Below are positions 1 to 7,764 of a DNA stretch of 64,000 bases, in pieces (positions within the stretch are counted from its first letter, which is position 1; every line of letters starts with the position of its first letter). The position numbers and the translations under genes are program-made. Source of the stretch: FEN-987 sp964598845. Its GTDB lineage: Archaea; Thermoproteota; Bathyarchaeia; 40CM-2-53-6. The notes under the pieces are model-generated. The model had not been told where the DNA came from. It did not search any database and saw only the letters and a program-made list of their open reading frames with translations. Where the stretch lies: positions 1 through 64,000 of the forward strand of contig CAZRDM010000009.1 of assembly GCA_964598845.1 (NCBI GenBank), written 5' to 3'.

Positions 1-40
1 TCCTCTGGAATTTGGGTTCAATTCTTATCAGGGATGAGCG

Positions 41-460
41 TCAAACACGAATTCTCCTAACGTCCTTGAAACGGTCAAAGTGCTTGTCGAAACTATATAT
101 CTCATCCATGCCGTTTTCCTTCATCAGAACATACGCGACTCCATCGTTTAGACCAACGCTCACTTCCTGCGCGACCTCGACTGCGTCCATGTAATTCCCT
201 CTCGTGGGCTCAAACATGGAGACTGTTGGCGAGTGGATCAAATCTCTCATGATTTGATAACCGCCTTGGAGGGGCATCGAGGCCTCCAAGATATTCGCCA
301 CTTCAGACACATGAGCCGAGCTTGTTGCGACTTTTTCACCTGAGTCGATTCGCTTCACGATGTTTCTTGCAGCTTTCTTCATCTCGGCGACCTCGCTCGT
401 CACTGCCTTCTTCGGCTTCAGGTAGGCATACAGGAAGAGTGAAGCGTCCACGAACCTCAT
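41..460 (-). CDS. VapC-type PIN-domain ribonuclease toxin
   Basis: A 139-residue PIN-domain protein, probably the toxin nuclease of a VapBC pair; such proteins cut RNA with metal ions held by acidic residues. The sequence opens with FVDASLFLYAY (Asp5), has Glu53 in HVSEVANIL, Asp106 in GLNDGVAYVL and Asp125/Asp129 in YSFDKHFD, which matches the spacing of the acidic PIN residues. The length is usual for VapC. Its start codon overlaps the stop of the upstream AbrB-type gene by four bases, the standard antitoxin-toxin order. The RNA target cannot be told from sequence. It looks intact. Confidence 0.85.
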   Translation of the reverse strand: MRFVDASLFLYAYLKPKKAVTSEVAEMKKAARNIVKRIDSGEKVATSSAHVSEVANILEASMPLQGGYQIMRDLIHSPTVSMFEPTRGNYMDAVEVAQEVSVGLNDGVAYVLMKENGMDEIYSFDKHFDRFKDVRRIRV

Positions 461-735
461 TTGGTTCGTCTTCCCAAAACAGCCTTCTTCAATATGGAGT
501 AATCTGCGAAGTCCTCAGGATCAACATTAGCTTCAACCGAGTCGAAGTACCTCGTCAGGTCAGGTTTCACATTCGGCTTAACCAGCAACACATCCCCTCT
601 CTCGATGACAATTACCTCCCCCGAGTCATCGACCCTTTTGCTCCTCCATCGCGCAGGCAGTGATATTCGCCCCTGCGCATCCACCTTCCTGATCTCAGCC
701 AAGCATGATCCCCAAATGTAACGTTTCTTCCCCAT
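457..735 (-). CDS. AbrB/SpoVT-type antitoxin (VapB)
   Basis: A 92-residue swapped-hairpin DNA-binding protein of the AbrB/MazE class, probably the antitoxin of the PIN toxin downstream. The N-terminal half carries the family pattern (RKVDAQGRISLPARWR, then VIVIERGDVLLVKP). The C-terminal half (about residues 60-92) would bind and block the toxin. It overlaps the toxin start by four bases, so translation is probably coupled. Proteins of this kind usually repress their own promoter; no clear operator was identified upstream. The first ten residues are longer than usual, so a start slightly further in is possible. Confidence 0.8.
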   Translation of the reverse strand: MGKKRYIWGSCLAEIRKVDAQGRISLPARWRSKRVDDSGEVIVIERGDVLLVKPNVKPDLTRYFDSVEANVDPEDFADYSILKKAVLGRRTK

Positions 736-958
736 ATATTTACGTACTCCCCTTCATAATCGAAACCAGACGCTCAGTCAAGGGCGATGTGCACCTTGCT
801 TACCGGAAACGGAACGGACCAACACTTTCCCGAACAATTCTCGAAAAAGTGAAGAAGAATCTTCGTCACTTACCCAACTGTACATGCTGATAACCGAAGT
901 TGCGCCCTTCACTCGGATGCCAGTGGAGATGAGGCTTGGGCAAGACTGAGGGCCTTTC

Positions 959-2072
959 TTGTCAGCGTCCGGCTGGAATCTTGCTGAGCAGATCGAACAG
1001 CAAGAGAGAGAAGTCAGATTATATGCAATCGCTATAGCTCTCTACACTTCGTTCCGTCTTTACTTTCAGAAATATCAGTTTACAGTGTATGTCGAGCCCA
1101 CAGCTAGAGCGGGCATAGAAGCACGCCAGATGGTGCCAGACCTACTTGCAAGAACAATCGCGGGTTGGAGCGCATTTGAGCATAAGGACTCGCTTCCTAA
1201 GGCTCAGAGCAAGATTACCGTGGAGCTGGAGGAAATAGCTAAGAAGTACGGTCAAACCATGGCATTCGACAAATCGACATTTCACTCGCAGGTCGTGCTC
1301 CTGTGCCCTCGTAGACTTGCTGACGACTTTGGCCCGGCAGGAGAAAGATGAATTTCGGTTACCGCTCACGATCTCCTATTCTCCACCTACGGACCGTGTA
1401 TGTACTCTTCGTCTCAAACATGGTGACTTTGGCGATGTCTACGTAAGGAATCTTTTTGCCAAGGATGACAGCCGCGTCGATATGGACACAGAAATTACAG
1501 AGTGATACAAGTACGAATTCATCAGACAAGAACCGCCTGTCCCTTACACGACCCATTTCATTTGGGCATTCATCAATCTTTCAAAAGATGCATTCCAGAA
1601 GAAAATTGTTGTCGAATACGACCGTCTTATCCAGAGGATAAACGATTTCTGCCCTCCTCGCTGTGCAGAGGCACGCCAGTTGTCCGAAGGGCGACTTAAG
1701 AAAGCCATGGAATTCCTGAGGCATCTTGGCTGGATTAGATTCGATCCTGATACGAAAGAAATCACCGCAGACACAAGCAGAAGAACAGAAACCGGCAGGT
1801 TGGAGGAGTACCTGTGCGAGAAAAACATGTTCACATCAGGCCTCTTGAAGAGTTCTTCTAGCCGGCGACATTTCAGTCAAGAAACTCTGAGAGTCAGATT
1901 TGTGGATCAGGCCAAACTACCGGAAGATCAGTTGACATCTGCGCTTGATACTGTTGATCGACCTGCCTCAGCCGCAAGTTCGCAGGCTTTCCTCGAGATC
2001 ACTGACATGCCTGAGACAAAATCCCTTGAAGCTTGGGGTTCATTCATTTCGAAGATTCTCTTCACGGGCTGA
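959..2072 (+). pseudogene. Disrupted hypothetical gene (frameshift plus in-frame stop)
   Basis: Three open stretches on one strand read as a single broken gene of about 370 codons. The first runs from a TTG at 959 to about 1300. A shift of frame near 1290-1305 continues as CALVDLLTTLARQEKDEF. A TGA at 1503-1505 then interrupts it, and the same frame resumes as YKYEFIRQEPPVPYTTHF and runs to 2072. Amino-acid composition is protein-like on both sides of each lesion. No family was recognised. The alternative of three small separate genes is unlikely, because neither later piece has a convincing start. Sequencing error could explain one lesion but less easily both. Confidence 0.6.
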
Positions 2073-2299
2073 TTCAGAAATTCGCCGAGCTTCCGCTGCA
2101 TCGTATCTTTGGATAAGTCTCCCGCACGTGTCATCGAAGATGGTGAACGTTTCATGCCCCGCTTTGAACCCCGGCCCCCCTTTTTTCACTTAGCAACGAA
2201 GAAACATAACTCAGATGGCTTCAGACTGAGATACAACTGATAGTATGGAGCCTCGGGCGGGAATGAAATCAAGTCCGCAATTCTCTCTGGAGCGGATAC

Positions 2300-2653
2300 T
2301 CAAGAACGGCTACTGGTGTCGACTATACAAAAGAGATTGCCTTCGGGATCTTCGAGGACAACGAAGTCTTCATCCGGCTCACGCGGCCGATGGAGGGTGG
2401 CCCCGATGCTGAGCAATCGCTCCACCTCCTCCCTCTGCTTCTCAGTGTAGAGGTCGAGGTGCAAGCGATTCTTGCCGGACCGTTCCTCCGTAGTCTGGTT
2501 GATGGATACGTTTGGCCCTCTCCCCTCAGGGTCCTTCAGGACGACCCAATTGGCTTCGGCCGGCTCTCGAGGAACGTAGTGAAGCACTTGCTGCCAGAAC
2601 GTCGCCATTCTGTCGAAGTCCTTACAGTCGATGACGATAGAGCCGATCTTCAT
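2300..2653 (-). CDS. VOC-family (glyoxalase/bleomycin-resistance-like) protein
   Basis: A 117-residue single-domain vicinal-oxygen-chelate protein. It begins with the typical first strand (KIGSIVIDCKDFDRMATFW) and shows the paired beta-alpha-beta-beta-beta pattern: VVLKDPEGRGPNVSIN, then NRLHLDLYT, and finally FVVLEDPEGNLFCIVDT. It resembles the small glyoxalase-like group often found alone in genomes. Family members bind a metal and act as isomerases, dioxygenases or antibiotic-binding proteins; the substrate here is unknown. It stands alone, with no partner gene beside it. Confidence 0.8.
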   Translation of the reverse strand: MKIGSIVIDCKDFDRMATFWQQVLHYVPREPAEANWVVLKDPEGRGPNVSINQTTEERSGKNRLHLDLYTEKQREEVERLLSIGATLHRPREPDEDFVVLEDPEGNLFCIVDTSSRS

Positions 2654-2994
2654 CTCCCTCGCTTCCTTCGACCATCACCGCCGCATCCGTCACTGATAAG
2701 CGCTTATCTTCCTAATGCTGTCGTTTGTTCACCGCATTCCACACATGTAAGCAAGCTCATTCTAATCAACCTCCTTTCTCCGAATCGTTCTCATTTCGAT
2801 TCGTAATTCTCTAGTAAGGGAAGGTGAGCCGTCTTCTTTTTGCTGAAGTCATTCGGTAGTTCATATCAGCGAAAGGAAGAATGAGCCAGCCGAACCAGCA
2901 GAGACAAAAAGCAAAGGCGTCTCACTGAAACAAGCCATCAAAGACCAGTCGCGGGGTGTAGCTATTTATAGCTTTGAAACTATAATATTATAGC
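2654..2994. other. Intergenic stretch without a recognised gene
   Basis: This 341-bp stretch lies between the divergently transcribed VOC gene and the HTH gene. Only short open frames were seen, none protein-like. Its right end holds the promoter of the HTH gene. Confidence 0.5.
2965..2970 (+). promoter_or_regulatory. TATA box of the HTH/nucleotidyltransferase operon
   Basis: TTTATA in an AT-rich patch lies about 25-30 bases before the ATG at 2995. With archaeal spacing, transcription would start almost at the start codon, so the message is probably leaderless. Inferred from spacing only. Confidence 0.5.
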
Positions 2995-4074
2995 ATGCAG
3001 ACTATAAGAGGCACACGGGCAATGGATGAGACGACGTTTAGGATACTGGACACGCTTACCAGGGAAATAGGCAGGCCTCTCTCTATTCTCGAACTCACAA
3101 GCAAGATCAAGGAATTGCACGAGACGGCATATTATGCGAACACATACCGTCAACTGCGCAACATGGCTGCACACGGCCTGATCTCTCTGACGAAGGCTGG
3201 CAAATCCGCGATTGCAAGTTTGAACCCCACGAGCTACCTCCTCATCGATCTGCTTACCGAGATAGAGCTAACGAGAAAACGAAAGTTGCTCCAAGAGCGG
3301 CCGGAATTGAATTTGATATTTGCTGACCTAGATAAACAATGCAAAGACCTTGATTTCATCAAGTCGATCAGCATGATTCGTCCGGAGAAGAACTTCAAGC
3401 TTAACAGAATCGAACTTCTCATCATCTTGCGCAATCATGATTTTTCCAACATCGCAAAGATTCATGAAATCTTGCGCGGGATTCAGAGAAGGTACAACAT
3501 CAGAATAGACTATCTTCCGCTACAAACGGCTGAACTTCTGAGGATGTTAGGCTCAGACGAAGATAATCCCCTGAAAGAGATGCTGGCTGACAAGATATGC
3601 CTGTTATCGGCTCAAAGCTTCTGGGGCGATATATTGGACTCGATGCGCGAAGGATTGCGAATCAGATCTGAAGAGAAAGAAATCTATCCGTCAAAGATCG
3701 GGGAGCAGTCGCTTACTTACAATCTTGCGAGGTTCGGATACAGAGAGTTTGGGCCTGAGATACGGCAGTCCAGAGACATTTGTAAAGAGCTCCTAGCGGC
3801 TTCGTTGTTGATAAGCGATGATGCTCGGCGTATTGAAGCGATTCCGATAATCCTAGCCAAAGGCAAGACTAACTGGCACTTGCTGATTTTTCTGACCGAA
3901 AAGTACGGGCTAAGCGGCAGATTGTTCGGTCTACTCAAAGCTTTGTATCACTACAAGCCAACAAAGGACTTGGAGGAAGCCATCAAATTGCTCGAACTGA
4001 CGGACGTGAAAGAGACCAAAGCAGACATGAGGAGCATAGGTGAGAAACTGAGGTTGTATGATGCGATTAGGTAA
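2995..4074 (+). CDS. Winged-helix protein with unknown C-terminal region, partner of a nucleotidyltransferase
   Basis: A 359-residue protein with a winged-helix-like N-terminus (about residues 10-75: TFRILDTLTREIGRPLSI, then an arginine-rich recognition-helix region NTYRQLRNMAAHGLISLT). The remaining ~280 residues are helical and were not recognised. An ATG at 3022 is an alternative start. The gene overlaps the next one, a nucleotidyltransferase, by 17 bases, so the two are almost surely co-expressed. This order, a DNA-binding regulator followed by a GG-x-DxD nucleotidyltransferase, recalls AbiE-type and other toxin-antitoxin modules. The assignment as antitoxin or regulator is inference. Confidence 0.6.
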   Translation: MQTIRGTRAMDETTFRILDTLTREIGRPLSILELTSKIKELHETAYYANTYRQLRNMAAHGLISLTKAGKSAIASLNPTSYLLIDLLTEIELTRKRKLLQERPELNLIFADLDKQCKDLDFIKSISMIRPEKNFKLNRIELLIILRNHDFSNIAKIHEILRGIQRRYNIRIDYLPLQTAELLRMLGSDEDNPLKEMLADKICLLSAQSFWGDILDSMREGLRIRSEEKEIYPSKIGEQSLTYNLARFGYREFGPEIRQSRDICKELLAASLLISDDARRIEAIPIILAKGKTNWHLLIFLTEKYGLSGRLFGLLKALYHYKPTKDLEEAIKLLELTDVKETKADMRSIGEKLRLYDAIR

Positions 4075-4579
4075 GCGAAGATTGATTGATTTTCTTGAGG
4101 AAGTGGGTGAAGAGCTAAACCATAACATTACACTGGTAGCTGTGGGCGGGACCGCCATGACTCTGCTTGGCCTGAAACCTTCGACGATTGATGTTGATTT
4201 TACAGGACCGTCAGATGACATTAGTGCTTTCAAGCATGCTATGAAAAATGTCGCACATGGCTTTACAGTCCATTGCTATCCCGATGGTTTGGTCTTCAGT
4301 CAAATTCTTCCGAACAACTATATCAGCAAGAGTGTTACGATCAAGAGTCGTTTTAAGCACATAGAACTTCGGGCTTTGCATCCTGTCGACATTGTAGTTA
4401 CCAAGATTGGACGTTTGGACAGTCGAGACAAGCAGGACATCGAAGCATGCATCAAGAAAGGCGGGCTTCGGCGAGCCGAGATAGCTAGGCGCGCTAAGTA
4501 TGTTCAGCATGTGGGAAGAGAGGAGAATTACAGAACAAATCTTGATCACGTGTTAAGGAATTTCTTTGAAAGTAGTTAA
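4058..4579 (+). CDS. Nucleotidyltransferase-fold protein (DUF6036/AbiEii-like)
   Basis: A 173-residue protein with the minimal nucleotidyltransferase signature: GG at residues 30-31 in LVAVGGTAMTLLG and the acidic pair Asp45/Asp47 in STIDVDF. A later segment, HPVDIVVTKIGRLDSRDKQD, matches the conserved K-x-x-R-x-x-x-R-D-x-x-D pattern of DUF6036-type transferases. Family members transfer nucleotides to proteins or tRNA, and several are toxins. It sits 17 bases inside the end of the HTH gene, so translation is probably coupled. The target is unknown. Confidence 0.7.
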   Translation: MMRLGKRRLIDFLEEVGEELNHNITLVAVGGTAMTLLGLKPSTIDVDFTGPSDDISAFKHAMKNVAHGFTVHCYPDGLVFSQILPNNYISKSVTIKSRFKHIELRALHPVDIVVTKIGRLDSRDKQDIEACIKKGGLRRAEIARRAKYVQHVGREENYRTNLDHVLRNFFESS

Positions 4580-4738
4580 TCCCACCACGCACGGACGCGG
4601 TAACATCCTGTCGAGTTCATCCGGCTCTAACGATTGTAGTTTTCTCTCAATCGCACGATACATTGCTTCTCGCTCGGTATCGGGGCCCCGGCCTAGGAGG
4701 CTGCTATTTGTCACGATGATCTCGCCTCTACGTTCCAC
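4553..4738 (-). CDS. Possible small hypothetical protein
   Basis: A 61-residue frame starting with GTG and overlapping the convergent nucleotidyltransferase end by 27 bases. Its composition is plausible for a small soluble helical protein (TEREAMYRAIERKLQSLE). No domain was recognised and no clear ribosome-binding site was seen. It may be spurious. Confidence 0.3.
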   Translation of the reverse strand: MERRGEIIVTNSSLLGRGPDTEREAMYRAIERKLQSLEPDELDRMLPRPCVVGLTTFKEIP

Positions 4739-4803
4739 ATACTACATCATTTAGCCTAATTTTCAGAATAATTATTGTATTGGCGCCCTAGAGAAAGCGA
4801 GAT

Positions 4804-4910
4804 CTATTCTGACACCAAACCTAGCTCTTGGATGGCTTGCTCTTCGTGCCGAGGGCAAAATTCAAGTTTTTCGATATGCTGAACTCTGTGCGAGGGAATG
4901 ATTGTCGCAG
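4804..4910 (-). pseudogene. C-terminal protein fragment, origin unknown
   Basis: One minus-strand frame reads as a protein-like tail, RVQHIEKLEFCPRHEEQA, followed by ELGLVSE and a stop at 4804-4806. It has no start codon of its own and abuts the non-coding element at 4916-5008. It may be the far end of a gene cut by that element or by a deletion. Confidence 0.25.
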
Positions 4911-4915
4911 AGATT

Positions 4916-5008
4916 TGGCGGGCCCCGCCAGGAACCGCAACATTTCTGTCGCTGGACTTGAGCCGCTAATCCTCGGTTTTCAGGTTCGGTTCCTTGTGGG
5001 TGTGCACC
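4916..5008. repeat. Copy A of an unexplained ~95-bp non-coding element
   Basis: This stretch is similar along its whole length to 20796-20891. Shared blocks include TGGYGGGCCC at the left, AACATT with TGTC in the middle, CGCTAATCCTCGGT, and GGTTCGRTTCC at the right. The left end resembles a tRNA 3' end on the minus strand and the right block resembles a T-loop on the plus strand, but no full tRNA could be folded on either strand. It lies between the truncated HEPN gene and a second gene fragment. Confidence 0.55.
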
Positions 5009-5017
5009 TGAGATTTT

Positions 5018-5104
5018 ATGATTGTCTTTGGTTCTAAGCATGCCATCGTCGATGTACTGCTTTACGTTTCTTTCTGCTTCCTTGATTCTCTCCTTGTCGA
5101 TCAC
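5018..5104 (-). pseudogene. N-terminal fragment of a HEPN-domain gene
   Basis: The first 28 codons (MIDKERIKEAERNVKQYIDD onward) match the start of HEPN proteins, the RNase toxins that pair with MNT nucleotidyltransferases. The similarity then ends abruptly at about 5020, at the border of the non-coding element. The frame stays open to 4862 but its sequence is no longer HEPN-like. It overlaps the upstream MNT gene by four bases, the usual coupling of these pairs. The RxxxxxH active site of HEPN would lie in the lost part, so no active toxin is made. Confidence 0.55.
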
Positions 5105-5775
5105 ATAGCCTCCTCCAGAATTCTGAGCAGCGACTCGGCTCCGTAGGGAACGATTCTATTATCGAGAGCTTCGTGTGCAACGTTGGCTTTCTTCTCTCTC
5201 AGCAAAGCCTTGAACTCATCATGCGTTAGTGTCACGTCGTGAATCCCGATCGGACTGATTCGCTCAACTGAGCCTACTGCAGATGAAATATCGCGCTCCA
5301 GGCTCTTCTCAGGAATCACGAAAAGCATGTCGATGTCGGACCGCGTGGATGCTGTGCCTTTCACATGCGAACCGAAGACAATCATTGTGAAGAAAGGAGC
5401 GGGGATTTTCTCTCGCACGTTCTCAACGACTACCCGGAGATCACGATGCCTTGCCAAAAAACGGGATGCACGGATGGCTTCAATACAGGCCAGAAGCCCT
5501 GCGTTTCCTTTGAAGTTCAAGCTGCAGGAGGTTACGGGTCTCCGCCTTTCAGCAATGACGACTTTCTGCCGTGCCAGACGCATCGTCATCGTGTATGTGA
5601 TTCTGTAGTCCTGCCCTATGCCTGCAGCAATCTGGCGTACGGTAAAGCGCTCCCGCAGCTTTGAGGCTAGAAAAGCGAGTATCTCTACCGATGTCTTGGA
5701 TAAAGGTTCTAGGTGCATACTGTAGTTAAATAGTTTCATTCCAGCGTGTCCGTGAAGGAGCGTCACTCCGGACAA
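5101..5775 (-). CDS. HTH-fused minimal nucleotidyltransferase (MNT), antitoxin-like
   Basis: Up to 224 residues: a winged-helix segment (about 25-85, SVEILAFLASKLRERFTV) followed by a minimal nucleotidyltransferase domain with Gly135-Ser136 and Asp147/Asp149 (FGSHVKGTASTRSDIDMLFV). In MNT-HEPN modules the MNT enzyme silences the HEPN RNase by attaching AMP to it. Methionines at residues 13 and 20 are more likely starts than the first. The partner HEPN gene immediately downstream is cut after 28 codons, so this looks like an orphaned antitoxin. Confidence 0.75.
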   Translation of the reverse strand: MSGVTLLHGHAGMKLFNYSMHLEPLSKTSVEILAFLASKLRERFTVRQIAAGIGQDYRITYTMTMRLARQKVVIAERRRPVTSCSLNFKGNAGLLACIEAIRASRFLARHRDLRVVVENVREKIPAPFFTMIVFGSHVKGTASTRSDIDMLFVIPEKSLERDISSAVGSVERISPIGIHDVTLTHDEFKALLREKKANVAHEALDNRIVPYGAESLLRILEEAM

Positions 5776-6076
5776 ATGGCTAAAGAAGCATGGACATTCT
5801 CAGAATCAATCCAAGCAGAAAAAAGAACAAGTATGGTGCATCCATGCATTTAGGTTTCGTTTGATTTAGGCGCACCGTTCATTCGCGAATCTTGATCCTA
5901 CCCTACTTCGAGACGTTGCCATCGGCTGGCACGTCCAATCTGCCGTTTCATACAATTCTACAGATTCAGCTTTCGATCCTCGCACCATTAAATGCACACA
6001 CTCCAAGCGTCATTTCTAGCCTTGAAACTGCGAATTAGACTCTATATCCAGCATACCTTGCATCCAAGTACTTCTC
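5776..6076. other. Intergenic stretch
   Basis: A 301-bp gap between divergent genes. No gene seen. A TATA-like TCTATATCC near 6041-6049 sits about 30 bases before the next start codon and probably drives the gene at 6077. Confidence 0.45.
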
Positions 6077-6757
6077 ATGGAAGTACTGGGGAATATTCCC
6101 GTAGAATTCAGCTCCGAAGAAGTCTTGAAGAAGCTTCACCTAGACCCGAGACTGACGAAGCGACTTGAGGCCGAAGATCTCGTTAAAACTGCCACCGCCA
6201 TAATAGACCCCAAAGCCCTGTACACCACGGGATACGTCACCAATCGCGAAGGGGACACTACGGAGATAGAAGGAATAAGATTGGCTAGTCGCGTCTTGGC
6301 TAGGAATCTGGAGAAAGTGGAGCGTGTCTTCCCATACATCATAACTATTGGAAGGGCTTTAGAAGACGAAGCTTCAGCAAGAAGTAGCATTCTGCAGAAA
6401 TTATTCCTTGAAAGTACGGGTGACCTCGCCGTTACTTCAGCAAGGGCTTACCTAGAGAGACATCTAGCAAAGAGGTACGCACTTGGTGGGGTATCGCATA
6501 TGGGCCCAGGACAACTCGATTGGCCAGTAGCGCAACAGAAGCAATTGTTCTCTTTCTTCGAAGATGTCGAGGCCAAGGTCGGCGTCAGCCTGACCGAAAG
6601 TTTCATGATGATACCCAGGAAGTCCATCTCAGGCATAATATTCCCTACCGAAGTCACCTTCACCAGTTGCCAGCTCTGTCCAAGAGAAAATTGCGGCTCG
6701 AGACAAACCGCATATTCGGAAAGTCTAAGGAGAAGCTATGGCTTGGGTCCAGAATGA
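6077..6757 (+). CDS. Vitamin B12-dependent methionine synthase activation-domain protein
   Basis: A 226-residue protein resembling the stand-alone relatives of the C-terminal activation domain of cobalamin-dependent methionine synthase (MetH), which binds S-adenosylmethionine and helps reactivate oxidised cobalamin. Stand-alone forms are found in anaerobes with corrinoid methyltransferases. The conserved centre is visible (GHM-like SHMGPGQLDWPVAQQK) together with a cysteine-rich tail, FTSCQLCPRENCGSR, typical of this subgroup. No corrinoid protein lies beside it, but an MtrA-like corrinoid protein is encoded at 54069. The partner protein is therefore unknown. Confidence 0.75.
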   Translation: MEVLGNIPVEFSSEEVLKKLHLDPRLTKRLEAEDLVKTATAIIDPKALYTTGYVTNREGDTTEIEGIRLASRVLARNLEKVERVFPYIITIGRALEDEASARSSILQKLFLESTGDLAVTSARAYLERHLAKRYALGGVSHMGPGQLDWPVAQQKQLFSFFEDVEAKVGVSLTESFMMIPRKSISGIIFPTEVTFTSCQLCPRENCGSRQTAYSESLRRSYGLGPE

Positions 6758-7140
6758 GACTGACATCGTTCATCTCAAGAAACAGTTTGACTGGTTTTCT
6801 GAAATTTGCAACAGACCCTTCGGAAATCTCTCCCCTTCTCACAGATCTTTCTGGAATGCAATGTATTCGATAATCTTTGATTCGGCCCGTTTTTTGTCAG
6901 CCTTGCATTTCTCAAGAAACAGATCGGCGTTGTTCTCCAAACCTAACCATTTCAAGAAACGGATGAAACGTCTCTCATACTGAAGCCAAGTCTCTCTTCG
7001 GCTCTAACAGATTCTTGGAATATTTTCATGGACTCGCCAGCAAGATACAGAACTCTTCTTCGGTTCGGCATTCCCGACTATTGTCTCCACATGTTTCCCA
7101 GAACCGAAGAATAACGGTACCGATTCTAGGCACAAGAATG
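6758..7140. other. Stretch without a supported gene
   Basis: 383 bp between the activation-domain gene and the tRNA gene. A plus-strand frame at 6738-6983 overlaps the previous gene and is not protein-like. Nothing else recognised. Confidence 0.4.
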
Positions 7141-7328
7141 TGGCGGGCCCGCCGGGAATTGAACCCGGGACCCTTACCCAAGAACTCGCTGACGAGTTCT
7201 TTCCGGGTGGCTTCCCAGGGAGATTCGAATTCCCAGAGGTAAAAGCATCATCGACGCCGGATCGTGCGTCACCGGTGCTCTACCTTTTCAGGATCCTTAC
7301 TCCTTGGATCTGACTGAGCTACGGGCCC
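7141..7328 (-). tRNA. tRNA-Lys(UUU) with about four introns, CCA encoded
   Basis: The 188-bp gene starts with GGGCCCGTAGCTCAG and ends with CGGGCCC, G73 and CCA. Removing four segments gives a 77-nt cloverleaf: T-arm CCGGG/TTCAATT/CCCGG, anticodon stem CCGGG/CCCGG and loop CTTTTAA. Approximate introns on the window are 7286-7311 (D-loop), 7247-7271 (between tRNA positions 30 and 31), 7209-7239 (canonical 37/38) and 7174-7202 (after position 43, holding a 9-bp perfect hairpin). Boundaries may shift by a few bases. The termini, anticodon and G73 agree with archaeal tRNA-Lys. Confidence 0.8.
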
Positions 7329-7764
7329 TAGCGTCAGGAATCCCAAACATCATCAAAAGCATTGTGCACAGCTTCACCGCTCTGATTCTTCGTTTCCAAC
7401 TGCTACATCGAAACTGGTGTCGCGCTGCCACCGGTGCTCTAGCAGAGGTTTCATGAGTTTGCCTTCATCTTGACATATCCGCTGGAAGCAGACACGGAGC
7501 GTTACACGGCATTAGGCGAGATGGCTGCTGCATCAGGGCTTCCTTTGAGGCGCAAGGGTATGGGGTTCCTCAAGGTCTTCAGAAGCCTGCGTTTCATTCG
7601 CGTAAAACCTTGTAACTCAGTCTGGCGAAAGAATTCCGCTGACCATGAGACATCATGCAATTCGCTTCGAGTCAGGATCTGAACAACCTATTCTTGGATG
7701 GTGAGAATCAGATCCCGAGAATCTCACTTGAACGAAAAGGTTCTTCTGCTCCGTGAGGGCATTG
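7329..7764. other. Stretch without a recognised gene
   Basis: 436 bp upstream of tRNA-Lys. Short frames exist on both strands but none looks like protein. No tRNA or repeat was recognised apart from short similarities to intron sequences of the neighbouring tRNA (the string CACCGGTGCTCTA occurs in both). Confidence 0.4.

Noticed and set aside
1503..1505. In-frame TGA read as selenocysteine or programmed readthrough
   Set aside because: The same gene also has a frameshift about 200 bases earlier and no selenocysteine-like insertion hairpin was seen; decay or error is simpler.
4916..5008. Complete tRNA gene in the repeated element
   Set aside because: Tried on both strands; acceptor, D-arm and T-arm could not be paired even allowing introns, so it is left as an unexplained element.
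7015..7242. Plus-strand open frame containing RRELNPGPLP
   Set aside because: Antisense of the tRNA-Lys 3' end and introns, not a protein.
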